From Dipteris shenzhenensis (Eukaryota > Polypodiophyta > Polypodiopsida > Gleicheniales), in assembly GCA_047967505.1 (NCBI GenBank), contig CM106540.1: a stretch of DNA of 64,000 nucleotides. One strand, written 5' to 3'. Under the pieces are notes generated by a model. It searched no databases and was not told the DNA's origin. It was given only the letters and a program-made list of their open reading frames with translations. Shown here piece after piece: positions 33,799 through 44,979 of the stretch (position 1 is the first letter of the stretch; each line of letters begins with the position of its first letter). The position numbers and the translations under genes are program-made.

Positions 33799-34629
33799 TG
33801 TGAGAAGTGCAGTGGAAATGAATGGGAGTGAAGAGAGAAAGAGCCAACCTCACACACATATAACAAGAAAGGCGAGCAAGAGATGAGAGAAACTGCAAGT
33901 GATCTCAGGAAAAACCCCCAAGCAGTGGGGAAAACTTATGCTATAAAGAATTGCTCAAGGGCTGCTCAACCCTACTGAAGAGATACCATACTGAGATGGC
34001 TAACAAGTGAGGTAGGTGGGCTATAAATAGACTCCCACCCCCTCCAGGTTGGTTGGAATATGTGGGACAACCCACTATCCTAAAAGGGCTGAATGCACCT
34101 CCTAGGGGACTGACCCCCTCAGGCTGGCACTTAGTCCTAAAGGGCTGTCTCAAGGGCTGACTACTGGGCCAGCTACAGCCCTAGGTGGCTGACCACCTAC
34201 TGCTCCATGTGGAGGCTGCCAAGCTGCTCTACAATGGCTGGAGCCTTAGCTCTAGGCCCAACTAGGCTGCACTACCTAGCCGACCCATTCCTGCCTCATA
34301 TGAGGTTACTGCACAGCCAACCCCCCCTGCCTATAGGCCGATCAACAAGCCTAAGTGGCTGACCAAGTCAGCCCCCTTAGCCTATAAAAGGCCTCATAGG
34401 GGAGGGACTGTAGCAGAGGAAAATGGCCTGACAAGCCCCCAAGGTTGGCTTGGGTAATGCGTCTCCATGTGAGCTCAGAGAAACCTCTCTACCTTACTCT
34501 ACCCTCATGGGGTGGGCATGCCCACAACAAGGCCCTCACTTAGTCTAACTAGCCTCATACTGGGCGGGCACACCCACAACACTGGTCCTCTCTCTCTAGA
34601 GTTGCATCAGGAGATGTTGACCTCCAACA
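33799..34629 (-). repeat. Copia-C 5' LTR
   Basis: On the minus strand it starts TGTTGGAGGTCAACATCTCC and ends CTGCACTTCTCACA. A CTATAAATAG stretch near 34020 (plus strand) and repeated GGCTGACC-type motifs match 17185-17765. CCCTT follows on the right. Confidence 0.8.
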
Positions 34630-35062
34630 CCCTTGAGGGTTAGGGTAGGGCTTTCCAATCCTCTTTCCTTTTTAGCACTAGGTTAGTTCTTATCCACTAT
34701 ATGAGACAGTGTGTTGAGATTGATCCTCAAACACTTCCCTCAAAATCAATTAATGTGTCTCCCTGTGAGCCCGGAGAAACCTCTCTACCTTACTCTACCC
34801 TCGTGGGGGTGGGCACACCCACAACATTGGCCCTCTCTCTCTAGAGTTGCATCAGGAGATGTTGACCTCCAACACCCTTTAGGGTTAGGGTAGGGCTTTC
34901 CAACCCTCTTTCCTTTTTAGCAGTAGGTTAGTTCTTATCCACAATATGAGAGTGTGTTGAGATTGATCCTCAAACACTTCCCTCAAAATCAATGTCCTGA
35001 AGTGCACTATATATTAGTTCTTATCCACAATATGAAACATGGTGTTGAGATTGATCCTCAAC
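34478..35062. repeat. Tandem duplication across the Copia-C/LTR junction, plus triplicated LTR start
   Basis: The Copia-C LTR edge and the adjoining Copia-B LTR sequence (about 34478-34745) recur at about 34774-34990, including CCTCCAACACCCTT and the AGGGTTAGGGTAGGGCTTTC block. The spacing is 245 to 296 bases because one copy has an internal difference. GTTGAGATTGATCCTCAA-type sequence occurs three times (about 34712, 34956, 35043). Confidence 0.8.
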
Positions 35063-35246
35063 ACGTTCCCGCAACATTAATGTCCTGAAGTAGGCCTTTC
35101 CTCAAGCTGATGATTTTAGATTTTGAAGAGTGGCTGACCATTATTGCTTTTTCATGTCTCCTTAATGGGAACGTCCCTCCTGAACCAGCAGTCTATTGGT
35201 GTAGAATGGTAAAAATGTATGCATCATTGTCTTTGCTTACACAGTG

Positions 35247-35340
35247 CTATAGTGTAATATCTCCATTGAGCACTATTTCATGGATGAAATGCTCTCTAAC
35301 TTCAATATGCTTTGTCTTAATTGATATATGAGCTCAAGCT
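35247..35340 (-). pseudogene. Copia RNase H C-terminus (Copia-B)
   Basis: The minus strand reads ISIKTKHIEVREHFIHEIVL then NGDITL and a stop at 35247-35249. This is the conserved end of copia RNase H. The Copia-B LTR begins about 185 bases further on, as expected for a 3' end. Homology stops near 35340. Confidence 0.75.
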
Positions 35341-37452
35341 CCAGGTCTTGTGAGCTTTGAGCTCCTTGTTGAGTGCTCTCAAGAGCTACTGCAAGCTTTA
35401 GAGAGCCCTCAATGAAAACCCTAGGGAACTAAGTGGTTGGCAGGTCATCCCCCTAAGCAAAGGAATCACATAGAGGCCGAGACTCGTCGAGCAAGCTTGT
35501 GGAGGTCATAAAGTATCGGAGGAGCTCATTGAAGTCACCGGCTCAATGATTGTTCTCAACCTGTGCACTTTGAGCTCTCCTTTTTCAAAGCAAAGGTCCA
35601 AAAAGGAATGCAACACTCTCACATAGAAAAGCACTTTCTTACTATGAACTCACAAGAAACACATAAGCTTCAAGATGCAATATCTCTTCCACCGAAGCTC
35701 CAATCAAGGAGTTCAATGAAGCTCTCATCTCCTTTGCACAATGACATGAAAAGCTATAGCAATGAGCAAGAAGAAGGATGCCTCAGCGGAAGGCAATCTG
35801 CTCTAATACCATTATAGGGAGTGTCATGACAAGAGAAATGATTATTTAGTTAATTAATAGTTATTAAAACCTTATTATTGCTAGGCGCCAATTTCATAGT
35901 GCGGTTATATGTTCATATTTATGATTGATCAAGCGGTGTAAATAGTACCACTAAACTATGTAGATTAGTAATAAAGATGTGCACACACGTATCTAGGTCC
36001 TAGGGGCAATTGGAAAGGGAAGGGTGCATTAGAGTGCAATAAATGGTAGGTACATGGGTCATAGAATAAGGGTAGGTGTAAATGGGAAGATGGAACTTGA
36101 GTGATCTCAAAGGGCATTAATGAAACTATATCACCCTTCATTGTGAATCTCACATAGCATTCTCTCTCCCACCTTGCATGTAGGTCGAAATAGAAACAAG
36201 TACTCTCATGAGGGTGCTCTTCCTCATTGGAGGGCCAATCGACATTCAAATTCTGCATGCATCACACACATTTGCATTCTTGAGAAGTGTGGTTATTCAC
36301 ATTTGATTTCAGAGCGGTGACAATCCAAGTCTGGGACAGGAACAGAGGAGTGAAGGAACGAGCAGTAAAGGGAGAGGAAGGTAGTGTGCAGGACAGGCAG
36401 AGATTGACGTGAAACAATGGGAGAGGAGAGGCACGGTCAAGCCTGGTAGCCATGATGGTGGGAAGAGGGCAGACGGCATGCGAAGGCAGAGGCAGAGGCA
36501 AAGGTGCATGACGCGAGCAGCGACAATGACCTGAACCCGTCTGAGGGCGATGGACCAACAAGCAAAGCGTCTGTGCTGCAAACGATCTTTGCATTGACGA
36601 AAGAAGAAACAACGCATATGCGCTGCAAATAGCCCGTCTAAACAACCCTTTTTGTTCTTTGCCTCCAAGCCTTGAATTTCATGGGTCGAAGGTAAGGGCC
36701 TTCTTTAAAAATCTTGCTCTCGGATGGGGAATGGGGTGAAACCCCCCCCCTTCCCCCCATGTGAATGTACCCTTACAATCCTTAAACTGTGAGGAAAAGA
36801 GACCCCCCGTTGTCCCCAACGTAAAATTTATCCTAAAGTACTCCAAAAATACATATAAAAATGGATTTGGAGGGTGCACTTTCCAAAAATACTTATCAAA
36901 ATTAATTTGGAAAGTGCACCAATCCAAAATCAATGAAATACATGTTATTGTCATACACTTAGATTCAAATACCTACATTGCACGTAGGGACCTAGTGCTA
37001 AAAACTTCAATCAATTAGGTGTAACTACTAAGCATAGTAGTTAATTTCTTGTTGATTCATTGTTAATTATAACATGAGAGTGATCATAAACTAAGATGCA
37101 TATAATTCAACATTTCAATGTTCACCCTAATCCCCTAATAATACAAGTAGATGTATCATCTACATTCAATTTGTACTATAATTGCAAAGTGTTTCTTTGC
37201 TATAGTCCACCTTGATGCATAACCATGATGCAATCTAGTCCACCTTGGGGACAAGCATCTTAAAATCTATTATAAAGTCATTACTTAGTACACCATCTAG
37301 CATTACAACACGTAGCATTGGACTTCATAAGCTTCAATGATCCCTTAAATATTTTTTAGGAGCACACTGTAATCATTTGTATGAACCAATGTACATAATA
37401 ATATTGTCATGTTTTGGAATAACTACACTTTTATTTGGATTGACCCCTCGTA

Positions 37453-37454
<2 letters not shown>
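35341..37454. other. Unassigned DNA
   Basis: No domain recognised in six frames. A primer-site-like TCTAATACCA (minus TGGTATTAGA) at about 35797-35806 could mark a decayed LTR edge. 36260-36660 has a 127-codon minus frame rich in Cys, Ser and Leu without a match. Near 36860-36920 two GGAGGGTGCAC / GGAAAGTGCAC stretches repeat. Confidence 0.4.

Positions 37455-37509
<55 letters not shown>
37455..37509. repeat. (TC)n microsatellite
   Basis: An uninterrupted run of about 27 TC dinucleotides. Confidence 0.95.
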
Positions 37510-37514
<5 letters not shown>

Positions 37515-37619
37515 AAGACAAGGCCAGAGATCATAATATTTGTGAGGATTCTGAGACTCGTGCCATAGTAAAAGATTGATTGATATATTAGGTATATATA
37601 ATATACGAGTCTTGGAATG

Positions 37620-39120
37620 GATGCAAGCAATCATGTGATAGGTGCTATCCTTATCCAAGGTGGTCAACCTATTGAATTTGAAAGCAAGAAGCTGGATAGT
37701 GCACACTATAATTATTAAGCTTATGAGAGGGAGTTGTATGCAATTGTCAGCAGTTGAAAAAGTGGTGGCATTATTTGTATGGTGCCCACTTTAAGATAGC
37801 CTTTGAATCAAGAGAGTATCAAATGGGTGTCATCTCAAAAAGAGTTAAACGGTCGTAAATCTTGCTAGGATGACTTACTCTAGGAGTTTGACTTTGAGCT
37901 CAGGTATCGCAAAGTTTGGTCCTACATAGTTTGTTGACATATTGAGTCATGCACCCACGGTTAATGAGTTGAGTTTTACTCAACTGAAGAGTGATTTATT
38001 TGAATCACTAAAGGGTAAGTGCGAAGCTAATCCGCATCATTCCTAGGTGTGGCATGTAGGGATCCTTCATACTTGGCATCTACTTTAGAGCAAGTTATTG
38101 ATGTTGGCCCCGATCATGAGACAAACATGTCCACAAAAAGTGGTATGTCTCAACTTGTGTCTTTGGACACTTCATTAACGAGCGATTAAAAGGTTCAGTG
38201 GAACAAATTTTCAATCAAAGACAATTACTTACTCTACAAAGGTAGAGTATATGCACAAGTGGACTTGACACACAACACCAAATTCTTTATGAATGTCAAG
38301 ATCATCTAGGCGCAGGTCATCTGAAAATACGAAAGACATATGCTCTGATTAAAATGTAGTCTTATTGGTCTAGGTAAGGATGTCCAAGATTATGTTATGA
38401 AGCATCATGAGTGTTAAACCAATAAGGCTAAACATCTTTAAAAAGGTGGCCTTTTGAGTCCAGTGAAGGTTCCCGATGGAAAGTGAAAAAGTATCTCTAT
38501 TGACTTTATGGTGGGATTACCCAGAATGGACAAAGGCCAAAATTTGGTATGGGTAATCATGGATCAATTGACTACAATGTGTCGGTTTATTCCATTGAAG
38601 AGTACAGTGAAGACACTAGAGTTGGGCTATATCTTTGTTGAGAATATATATCCCTCATATGGCTTACCTATTGATATTGTAAGCGATAGGGATCCACAGT
38701 TTAATAGCCACTTTTGGTGGATAGTGTTCAAGCGACGCTCAGTTAAGTATGAGTACTGGGGACCATTCACAGAGTGATGGGATGACTGAAAGAGTCAACC
38801 AAGTTCTCAAAGATATGCTTTGTGCATGCGTGAGTAAGAAACAAACCAATTGGGAAGTGTATCTTCCTCTATTGGAGTTTGTTTATAACAATTTAAAGCA
38901 TTCAACTACGGGGTATAGTCCATTTATGTTGATGTAGATTTCCAACCTCGAAGCCCATGGCATTGGTCTCAAGAAGGAGAAATTAGGTAAAGTAAAAGAC
39001 TTTCTTCAATATCTCAATGAGATATTGAACATAGCCAAAGACAAGCTTAGATAGGATCAGAATCATGCTGACAAGATTTGTCATCAAGTGACCTTCAAAG
39101 AGGGGGAATAAGTTTTGTAA
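37620..39120 (+). pseudogene. Sense gypsy fragment: RNase H and integrase
   Basis: RNase H begins DASNHVIGAILIQ at 37620 and continues with KKLDSAHYNY and YERELYAIV. The integrase zinc region follows near 38300 (HLGAGHLKIRKTY). The core has ISIDFMVGLPRMDKG (about 38490), IVSDRDPQFNSHFW (about 38677) and, in a second frame, HSQSDGMTERVNQ (about 38763). NLKHSTTGYSPFML ends the core. The catalytic D-D-E can be traced but the frame breaks repeatedly, including between 38740 and 38760. RT, protease and gag are absent, so it is a 5'-truncated remnant. Confidence 0.88.
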
Positions 39121-39485
39121 GGGGGCTTGAGCATTTAGAATCCTCAAACTCAAGCTCAAAAAATCATTCAAATCTCACAGTTACTCATTTCTTCTCTCTT
39201 TCCTCTCACAACCAATACAAAGAAGATCTGAATGAGTAGATATCCCTTTGAGAAAGCATATCTTTTACATCATGGCTCCAAATGGAGAGCTTGTTGAACT
39301 GAAGCAAAGGGGATATCACCCTCTATAACATGTGGGAAGAGAAAGACTACAATGTCTCATTAAAGGCAAAAAATTCAATGGAATGCATCATGGAGTACCC
39401 TATTGGAAGCCTATGCTTGATTGGAAGGCAAGACAATTACAAACTCTACACCTTCTAGCTTTTAGTACAAGCATAAGGTTGGAAG
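39121..39485 (-). other. Probable copia leader scrap
   Basis: The DNA to the left of the primer site at 39486 would be leader of an antisense copia element. No gag domain is recognisable. Confidence 0.4.
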
Positions 39486-39690
39486 GTTCTAATACCATGT
39501 GAAAATGGAGGGGAGAGAGGAAGAGAGTAACCACACAAGCCTACAATGTACATCTATATTTTAAAATGAAAAGAAATGGTGTTGTATACATGGATTCCCT
39601 TAGGTTAGGGTTAAGGTTTTTGTCCCTTATCCCCTATGCCTTTTTAGTCACTATTCACATAGAATGATGTTGAGATTGTCATCTCCAACA
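39486..39690 (-). repeat. Short copia LTR with primer-binding site
   Basis: On the minus strand an LTR of 193 bp (39498-39690) starts TGTTGGAGATGACAATCTC and ends CCATTTTCACA, followed by TGGTATTAGAAC (39486-39497). It resembles Copia-B LTRs in the AGGGATAAGGG and CTAAAAAGG blocks but is shorter. Confidence 0.75.
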
Positions 39691-42300
39691 TAGATTGTAC
39701 TCAAAGCACGACAATGCAAAATTTTGTGACATAGTAGTTGACGAGGAATTAAACTTTTAACTTGGTTAGCTTGATTGTATCTGCCTATGAAAAAAGGGGA
39801 GATCGGTGGGCCTTCCCCTCTCTTTTCTTTGGGGGGGTTCTTTAAAAAAAAGTTTGAGAGCAAATATTTTAAAAAAAAATCTAGGCACATATACATACAA
39901 AAAAAAACATCTAGACACATATACATACAAAAGAGGGAAACAATCATGCAAAAACATGTATACATGCTCTCTTGCATGCATAGATTTTATGAATGACCCC
40001 CTGAGATATAAATCCATGTAGGGGTTAAGTGCCCTTAAAATACCATATACAAATTATTCTCTTGCACTCCCTAATTGTTCTTAAAAATTGGTATCCATCT
40101 CCATGCAACACTTACAACCCCAATTGTTGCAACCCAATCTTCTGTCATGCATTGCATTGCTTGGCTTAACTTCTTATCCTACTCCTTAAGTCCTTTCTTA
40201 GACCCTTAAGTATTTTCTTATTTTACTCTCTAAAAGCTTTCGTTAAACCTTTAATCTATTTTTGCAACACTACTCTCCTTATATGTGGGAGAAGTGCACA
40301 CTTGAGCTCATTCCTTTCATGATTGGATGACTTGAAGATCCTAATTCCCAATAGGGTGATGCACTATACTATTGTGCAACACCTACACATATGTCCATAG
40401 CCAACAATAGAGTGAACAATGATAGAAATTTATATTGTTGAACTCTATACCCCACTACTTTGGGCATTGGTACGTAGCAAGGAGAGAAAAGAGTAGCAAT
40501 TTTGGGTATACAATGGAGCTGTGGCAAAATCGAAGATTAATAATAGCTCACATATTGGCCACTAATCGATGACTATGTTGCCCATGCAATATATCTACAT
40601 AGTTGAGCTATATAATATTAAATGGGGCTATATATCTACATAGTGGAGCTATATATTTGATCTATGGGGCTTTAGCTCACAAAGTGAATCATATCATTGG
40701 TGGCTACATATCCCCTACATATCAACCATGGTGAGTTAAAAATTAGAAGCGTTAACTAGGAGTGTGTATGTAGTTTTGTCCTCGCCATTACTCCTTCCCT
40801 ATCTCTTTCTCCTTTCCTCTGCCTAGACGTGTGTTAACTTGTACAAGGTGGTGGTAGATTCAATAAAAGAAAATAAGTAATGGAAGTGAAAATTCAAGCA
40901 AAGAATGAGGAAAACAGAAAGAAGATTCAAAAGAAGAAAACAAGAGGAAGCTAAAGCTAAAACTAAGATTGAGCAAAGAATGAGGAAAAAAGAAACATGA
41001 CAAAAAGTGGCCTTAAAAATAAGTAACCAATCTTATACTATAGGTAATGACATTGACGTGAACCATCCTTGGGTGGATGTATACGGTGAAGGGAAATCCC
41101 ACAAGGCATTGAATGTAGGTATGAGCCTCAATGTCGAAGCTTGAGGTATTTGCGTAAGATGTGGTAGATAACGATAATAAGGTTGTTGAAGTTGGCTCTT
41201 GATGAGAAGAAGTAGATAAAGATGTGTGTACCGAGTCCCTCTGAAGCATTGAGGGTGCCCACCAAGTTGAGCTAACGTGGTAAACATGTCCACTGTGCAA
41301 ACTTGATAGAGTGGCCACCATTGCCAACCCAAGCTCGGGCATAAGCCCAGTGTGTAAACTTCCTAAGAGCAACTCCCCACACCAGCTAGTGGCGCTGGGG
41401 AAGCCTCACTAGCAGAACATTTTCATAGGCCCATGGCTGGAAAATGCTGAGAGTTGTAGTTTCTTGGTGGTGGAATGCTGGCATAGCTGCCTAGGAATTC
41501 CTAATTCCTACCCAGCATTCGACTACTCGACTGGTTGAACCTGTTGGATTGGGCATTATGTTTGAAACTGCCTCCTTTACAGCCTCAAGGTGTCTTTGTT
41601 GAAGTTTGGATGAAGCTAGGTGCCACTAGCTTAGCGTGTTGCAAAGCGGTGCAACAGGGAGTAGATTCCATCAATGGTTGGCAGTTTGACACGTAGGCAC
41701 ACAATTTGTCCCGCTATGGTAGTTGCCCATCTAGTAGTCTCCCTAGCACTTGGGGAGCTGCTCTAAGAGCAGGGCCACATGAAGACTGCCAAACCTCCAA
41801 GTATGGCGAAAAAAATAGTTGCCAATTGTTTGCATCTATCAACAAAATTTGAAGGCTTGGCCACCTGCACTATGAAACGGATGTGGGTCTGCCTGGGCAG
41901 GGGCACACTAGTGTATGCAAAGTACTGTCTTGAGCGTGCCAAAACTCCCATTCCTAGAGAATATAGGTCCAATGGTGGGGGGAGGGGGGGGTTGGCACCA
42001 TCCATACCTCGGTCGCTCAGCTGGGTGTCAGTTCAAGGCTAGTTATTAAGGTGGGCATGCAAGTTTGCATCTCCGTTCAACATCTAAAAACCACCGTTTT
42101 TAGTAGCGAGGTTCTTTCTCATTTTCATGTGGCCAAGATTTCAAGCACGGTAGATCCGGTTTCCCTCCAAACTGCGGTGCATGTGGCCATGTGCTAAGGC
42201 CACGGCCAGCGTTGGGCCAAGTCAGCCATTGCCGGCGTTGGGCCAAGTCAAGGTGGACTCAACGAGAGAGTTGAAGAGGGCCAGTATGGAGTTGGTGGGC
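39691..42300. other. Unassigned DNA
   Basis: A 119-codon minus frame at 41013-41372 and an 87-codon plus frame at 41779-42042 have no recognisable domain. 39800-39930 has A-rich runs. 40550-40690 has an imperfect repeat of TATATCTACATAGT-type sequence. Nothing here looks like a gene. Confidence 0.4.
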
Positions 42301-42465
42301 TAAAAGGCCAACTTGCACTTTGAAGTTTGATGTGATTTCAGCCCTTATAGCCTAACTTGAAAGCTCATCTCGTTCTTTTGTGTTATCCCATTGCCCCTTT
42401 CTTCCTGGTCCTCATCTTGCTCCCCTACCCTTCTTTCTGCCTCTTGCCCTACGCTGTGCCTTTCC

Positions 42466-42980
<515 letters not shown>

Positions 42981-43039
42981 TGATCGGGAAAACGTGTTTT
43001 TTATCGTTGAAAATCAGCTGCTCCACTTCTTGTATATTG

Positions 43040-43044
<5 letters not shown>

Positions 43045-43076
<32 letters not shown>
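43045..43076. repeat. (GA)n microsatellite in putative UBC intron
   Basis: Sixteen GA repeats, about 125 bases after the second exon. Confidence 0.95.
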
Positions 43077-43077
<1 letters not shown>

Positions 43078-44071
43078 GTAGTGTACTTGACCACATCGTC
43101 AGCTACGACGTCCCCTTGTCTCACACTTTTGTGAGCAACGCGTTGCTCACGCTTGTGGTTATCGGAAGTACAGACTACTCAATATGGTTGATCTTTTTTG
43201 ATTGCGAGGAAACTCACGTTTGTCTGATCAAGAAGCCATTACTGCATGGGTCACAGCCCGAAGCCTGCGGACTGAGTAGGGTGCACATGTGAAAGAGCCT
43301 GCGTTTGTAAGACAATACATACTTGCCTCGATCGCTAGTGTTTCACAGTAGCAAGACCTTTTTATTAGCACTGGCTCTCCTAGAGACAGTGCTTTAGGAT
43401 CGACTTGAGGCGAAGTTTTGTGATTATTTGTAGTTTTTTTGGAAATTCCTAACCTCCACTTTTGGATGGGTGCTCGCTTTTGTTTGGAATAGAGTCACTT
43501 GTTTCTAAGTATTTGGGGGCACTATCCACATGGTTTGAAGCTATAATTTTTTGTTTGTTTAGATGATTTGGGGAGGTGAGAGATGTTTCACATATGTACA
43601 TATGCAAGTGTATGCATGCATACTTGGGATAGCTCCTTCTAAGCTGTGTAAATATGTGTGAATGTACTTAATTGGTCCTATTGTTGGTGCAAGAAATGGA
43701 TTAGAGGTACAAAAGCCCTTGTGCCACTCCTTGTACTATGCTTATTTGCGTAGTAGTAAAATTTATCAACAGCTCATTGAAATGAAAGACAAGGAGAGAT
43801 CATCCTAGGGCATTTGCATCGACACCTTTGCTAGGGTGCCCTTGGGTGCATGATTGGCTAAGCATAGGGGTCATGAAGCACCACCGAAAGTTTACTTTTT
43901 ACATACGTGCCTGTACCTACAAGAAATTTATGTTGTGATACCCATACTTTATATGCATGTACGTGTTGATATATAAAATGCCTTTGATACACACACATAC
44001 ATATAGACATGCTTGCCCACATGTCTCTGACTTGAACTCGCGTCCTCACAACCCCTGCCTCTGTGAGTAAT
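43077..44071. other. Unassigned DNA after UBC exon 2
   Basis: I looked for the next conserved E2 exon here and found none. The sequence is of intron-like composition with short frames only. Confidence 0.45.
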
Positions 44072-44157
44072 TGTAACAAAAGAGGCACTTTAGTATCCTT
44101 TTAGCTAGCTTTATACTTTGTACCTCGTACCCTAGTCTTTTAAATTGATGCCATGTG
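44072..44157. repeat. LTR-like dispersed repeat, copy 1
   Basis: About 85 bases starting TGTAACAAAAGAGG match 62831-62915 at most positions, including TTTATACTTTGTACC and CTTTTAAATTGATGCCA. The start TGTAAC suggests an LTR end. Confidence 0.75.
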
Positions 44158-44286
44158 GCACCAAAAGACAGCCCGTACCTTCTCAACCTCCACTTCGAAC
44201 AGCTCCCAAAAAGCCTTTGTAGCTTGCTGGTTCCAGGTCCTCTCCACAGCCCATGTCTTCTTAGCCAACCTTTGGCTCTGATACCA
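44158..44286 (-). pseudogene. Start of a copia internal region with primer site
   Basis: The minus strand reads TGGTATCAGAGCC (44274-44286), a primer-binding site, then a frame with LAKKTWAVERTW and FWELFEVEVEKVRAVFW. This cuts off where the LTR-like repeat at 44157 begins. The coding nature of the frame is uncertain. Confidence 0.6.
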
Positions 44287-44815
44287 TGTGAGAAGTGCAG
44301 CGGTGCTAAGCAACCATGGAGAGAAGACAGCAAACACTCACAGAGCACAACTGAAAACAAGAGAAACCAAGAGAGAGTTGGACAAGGATTTCAGGGAAAA
44401 CTCTTCTACTGCTGGAGAAAACCTCTACTGAACTGGGGAACTGCTCACTGTTGAGATGCCTTAAGTGGGAGGGGGGGGGGGCCCTATTTATAGGGTCACT
44501 CCCTGCCCCAATAGGAGGTGTAGGTTGCCGCCAAGGGGCCGACCCTGGTCTGGAGAAAACCGACCAGGTGGATCGCCAAACAAGGTGCCACCTAGGTGCA
44601 CACGTGTGGCCTAGTGGAAGCCCCAAGCAGGCTGGTAGTGCCTCCAAACAGGCCCTGAAGAGGCGCTGCAGATCCCTGCACCCTCCTGTCTACTCCACGT
44701 CGTATGGCCAAGACCCGGATACGCTGGCGAACAGCTCCGAGCAGGTCCGTGTACGTGCTGGCAACTGTGGTGAACCCCCTCTGCCTCTCCTGGGCAGGCA
44801 AACCCACAATAAAGG
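44287..44815 (-). repeat. Copia LTR (Copia-C type), antisense
   Basis: It begins on the plus strand TGTGAGAAGTGCAGCGG, as do the LTRs at 17185 and 33799, and has the same AAAACTCTTCTACTGC-like leader and GGCCGACC repeats. The right boundary is approximate. Confidence 0.65.
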
Positions 44816-44892
44816 TGTAGGATAGCTGCCACATGGCAGCCACGCATTGGATGCACCTAGTACAAGGGGCTCCACTCCCCTGCTCCTAGCCA
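44816..44892. repeat. LTR-edge repeat shared with 47955-48031
   Basis: Starts TGTAGGATAGCTGCCACATG. At 47955 the same sequence directly follows a primer-binding site, which identifies it as an LTR edge. The two copies differ at about a dozen positions. Confidence 0.8.
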
Positions 44893-44979
44893 CGCAAGCC
44901 TCCTTCAGCCCTCAGCAAAAGGCCGGCGGGATTGAAGGAGGATCTACCCATTTACCTCATTTATACCAAGGAAACTTCA

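Larger units (their letters stand above)
17185..34629 (-). mobile_element. Copia-C element, antisense, hosting further insertions
   Basis: Related LTR sequences lie at 17185-17765 and 33799-34629 in minus orientation, and both start (plus strand) with TGTGAGAAGTGCAG. CCCTT flanks both outer ends (17180-17184 and 34630-34634). The primer site is at 33787-33798. The internal region is reduced to a short leader, the gag N-terminus (17817-18060) and nothing more of pol, so most of pol and part of the 3' LTR are deleted. The gypsy element at 18133-33763 lies inside the leader. Confidence 0.8.
17058..35062 (-). mobile_element. Copia-B 3' LTR, split by a nested insertion
   Basis: The minus-strand LTR occupies 17058-17184 and resumes at 34635. 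Its two halves rejoin into the same order of blocks seen in the LTR at 1629-1860. The left end falls inside the DYW domain of the PPR gene. On the right the LTR begins near 35062, next to a copia RNase H tail at 35247-35340. Everything from 17185 to 34634 is the inserted Copia-C element plus its duplicated CCCTT. This is the oldest layer of the nest. Confidence 0.75.
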
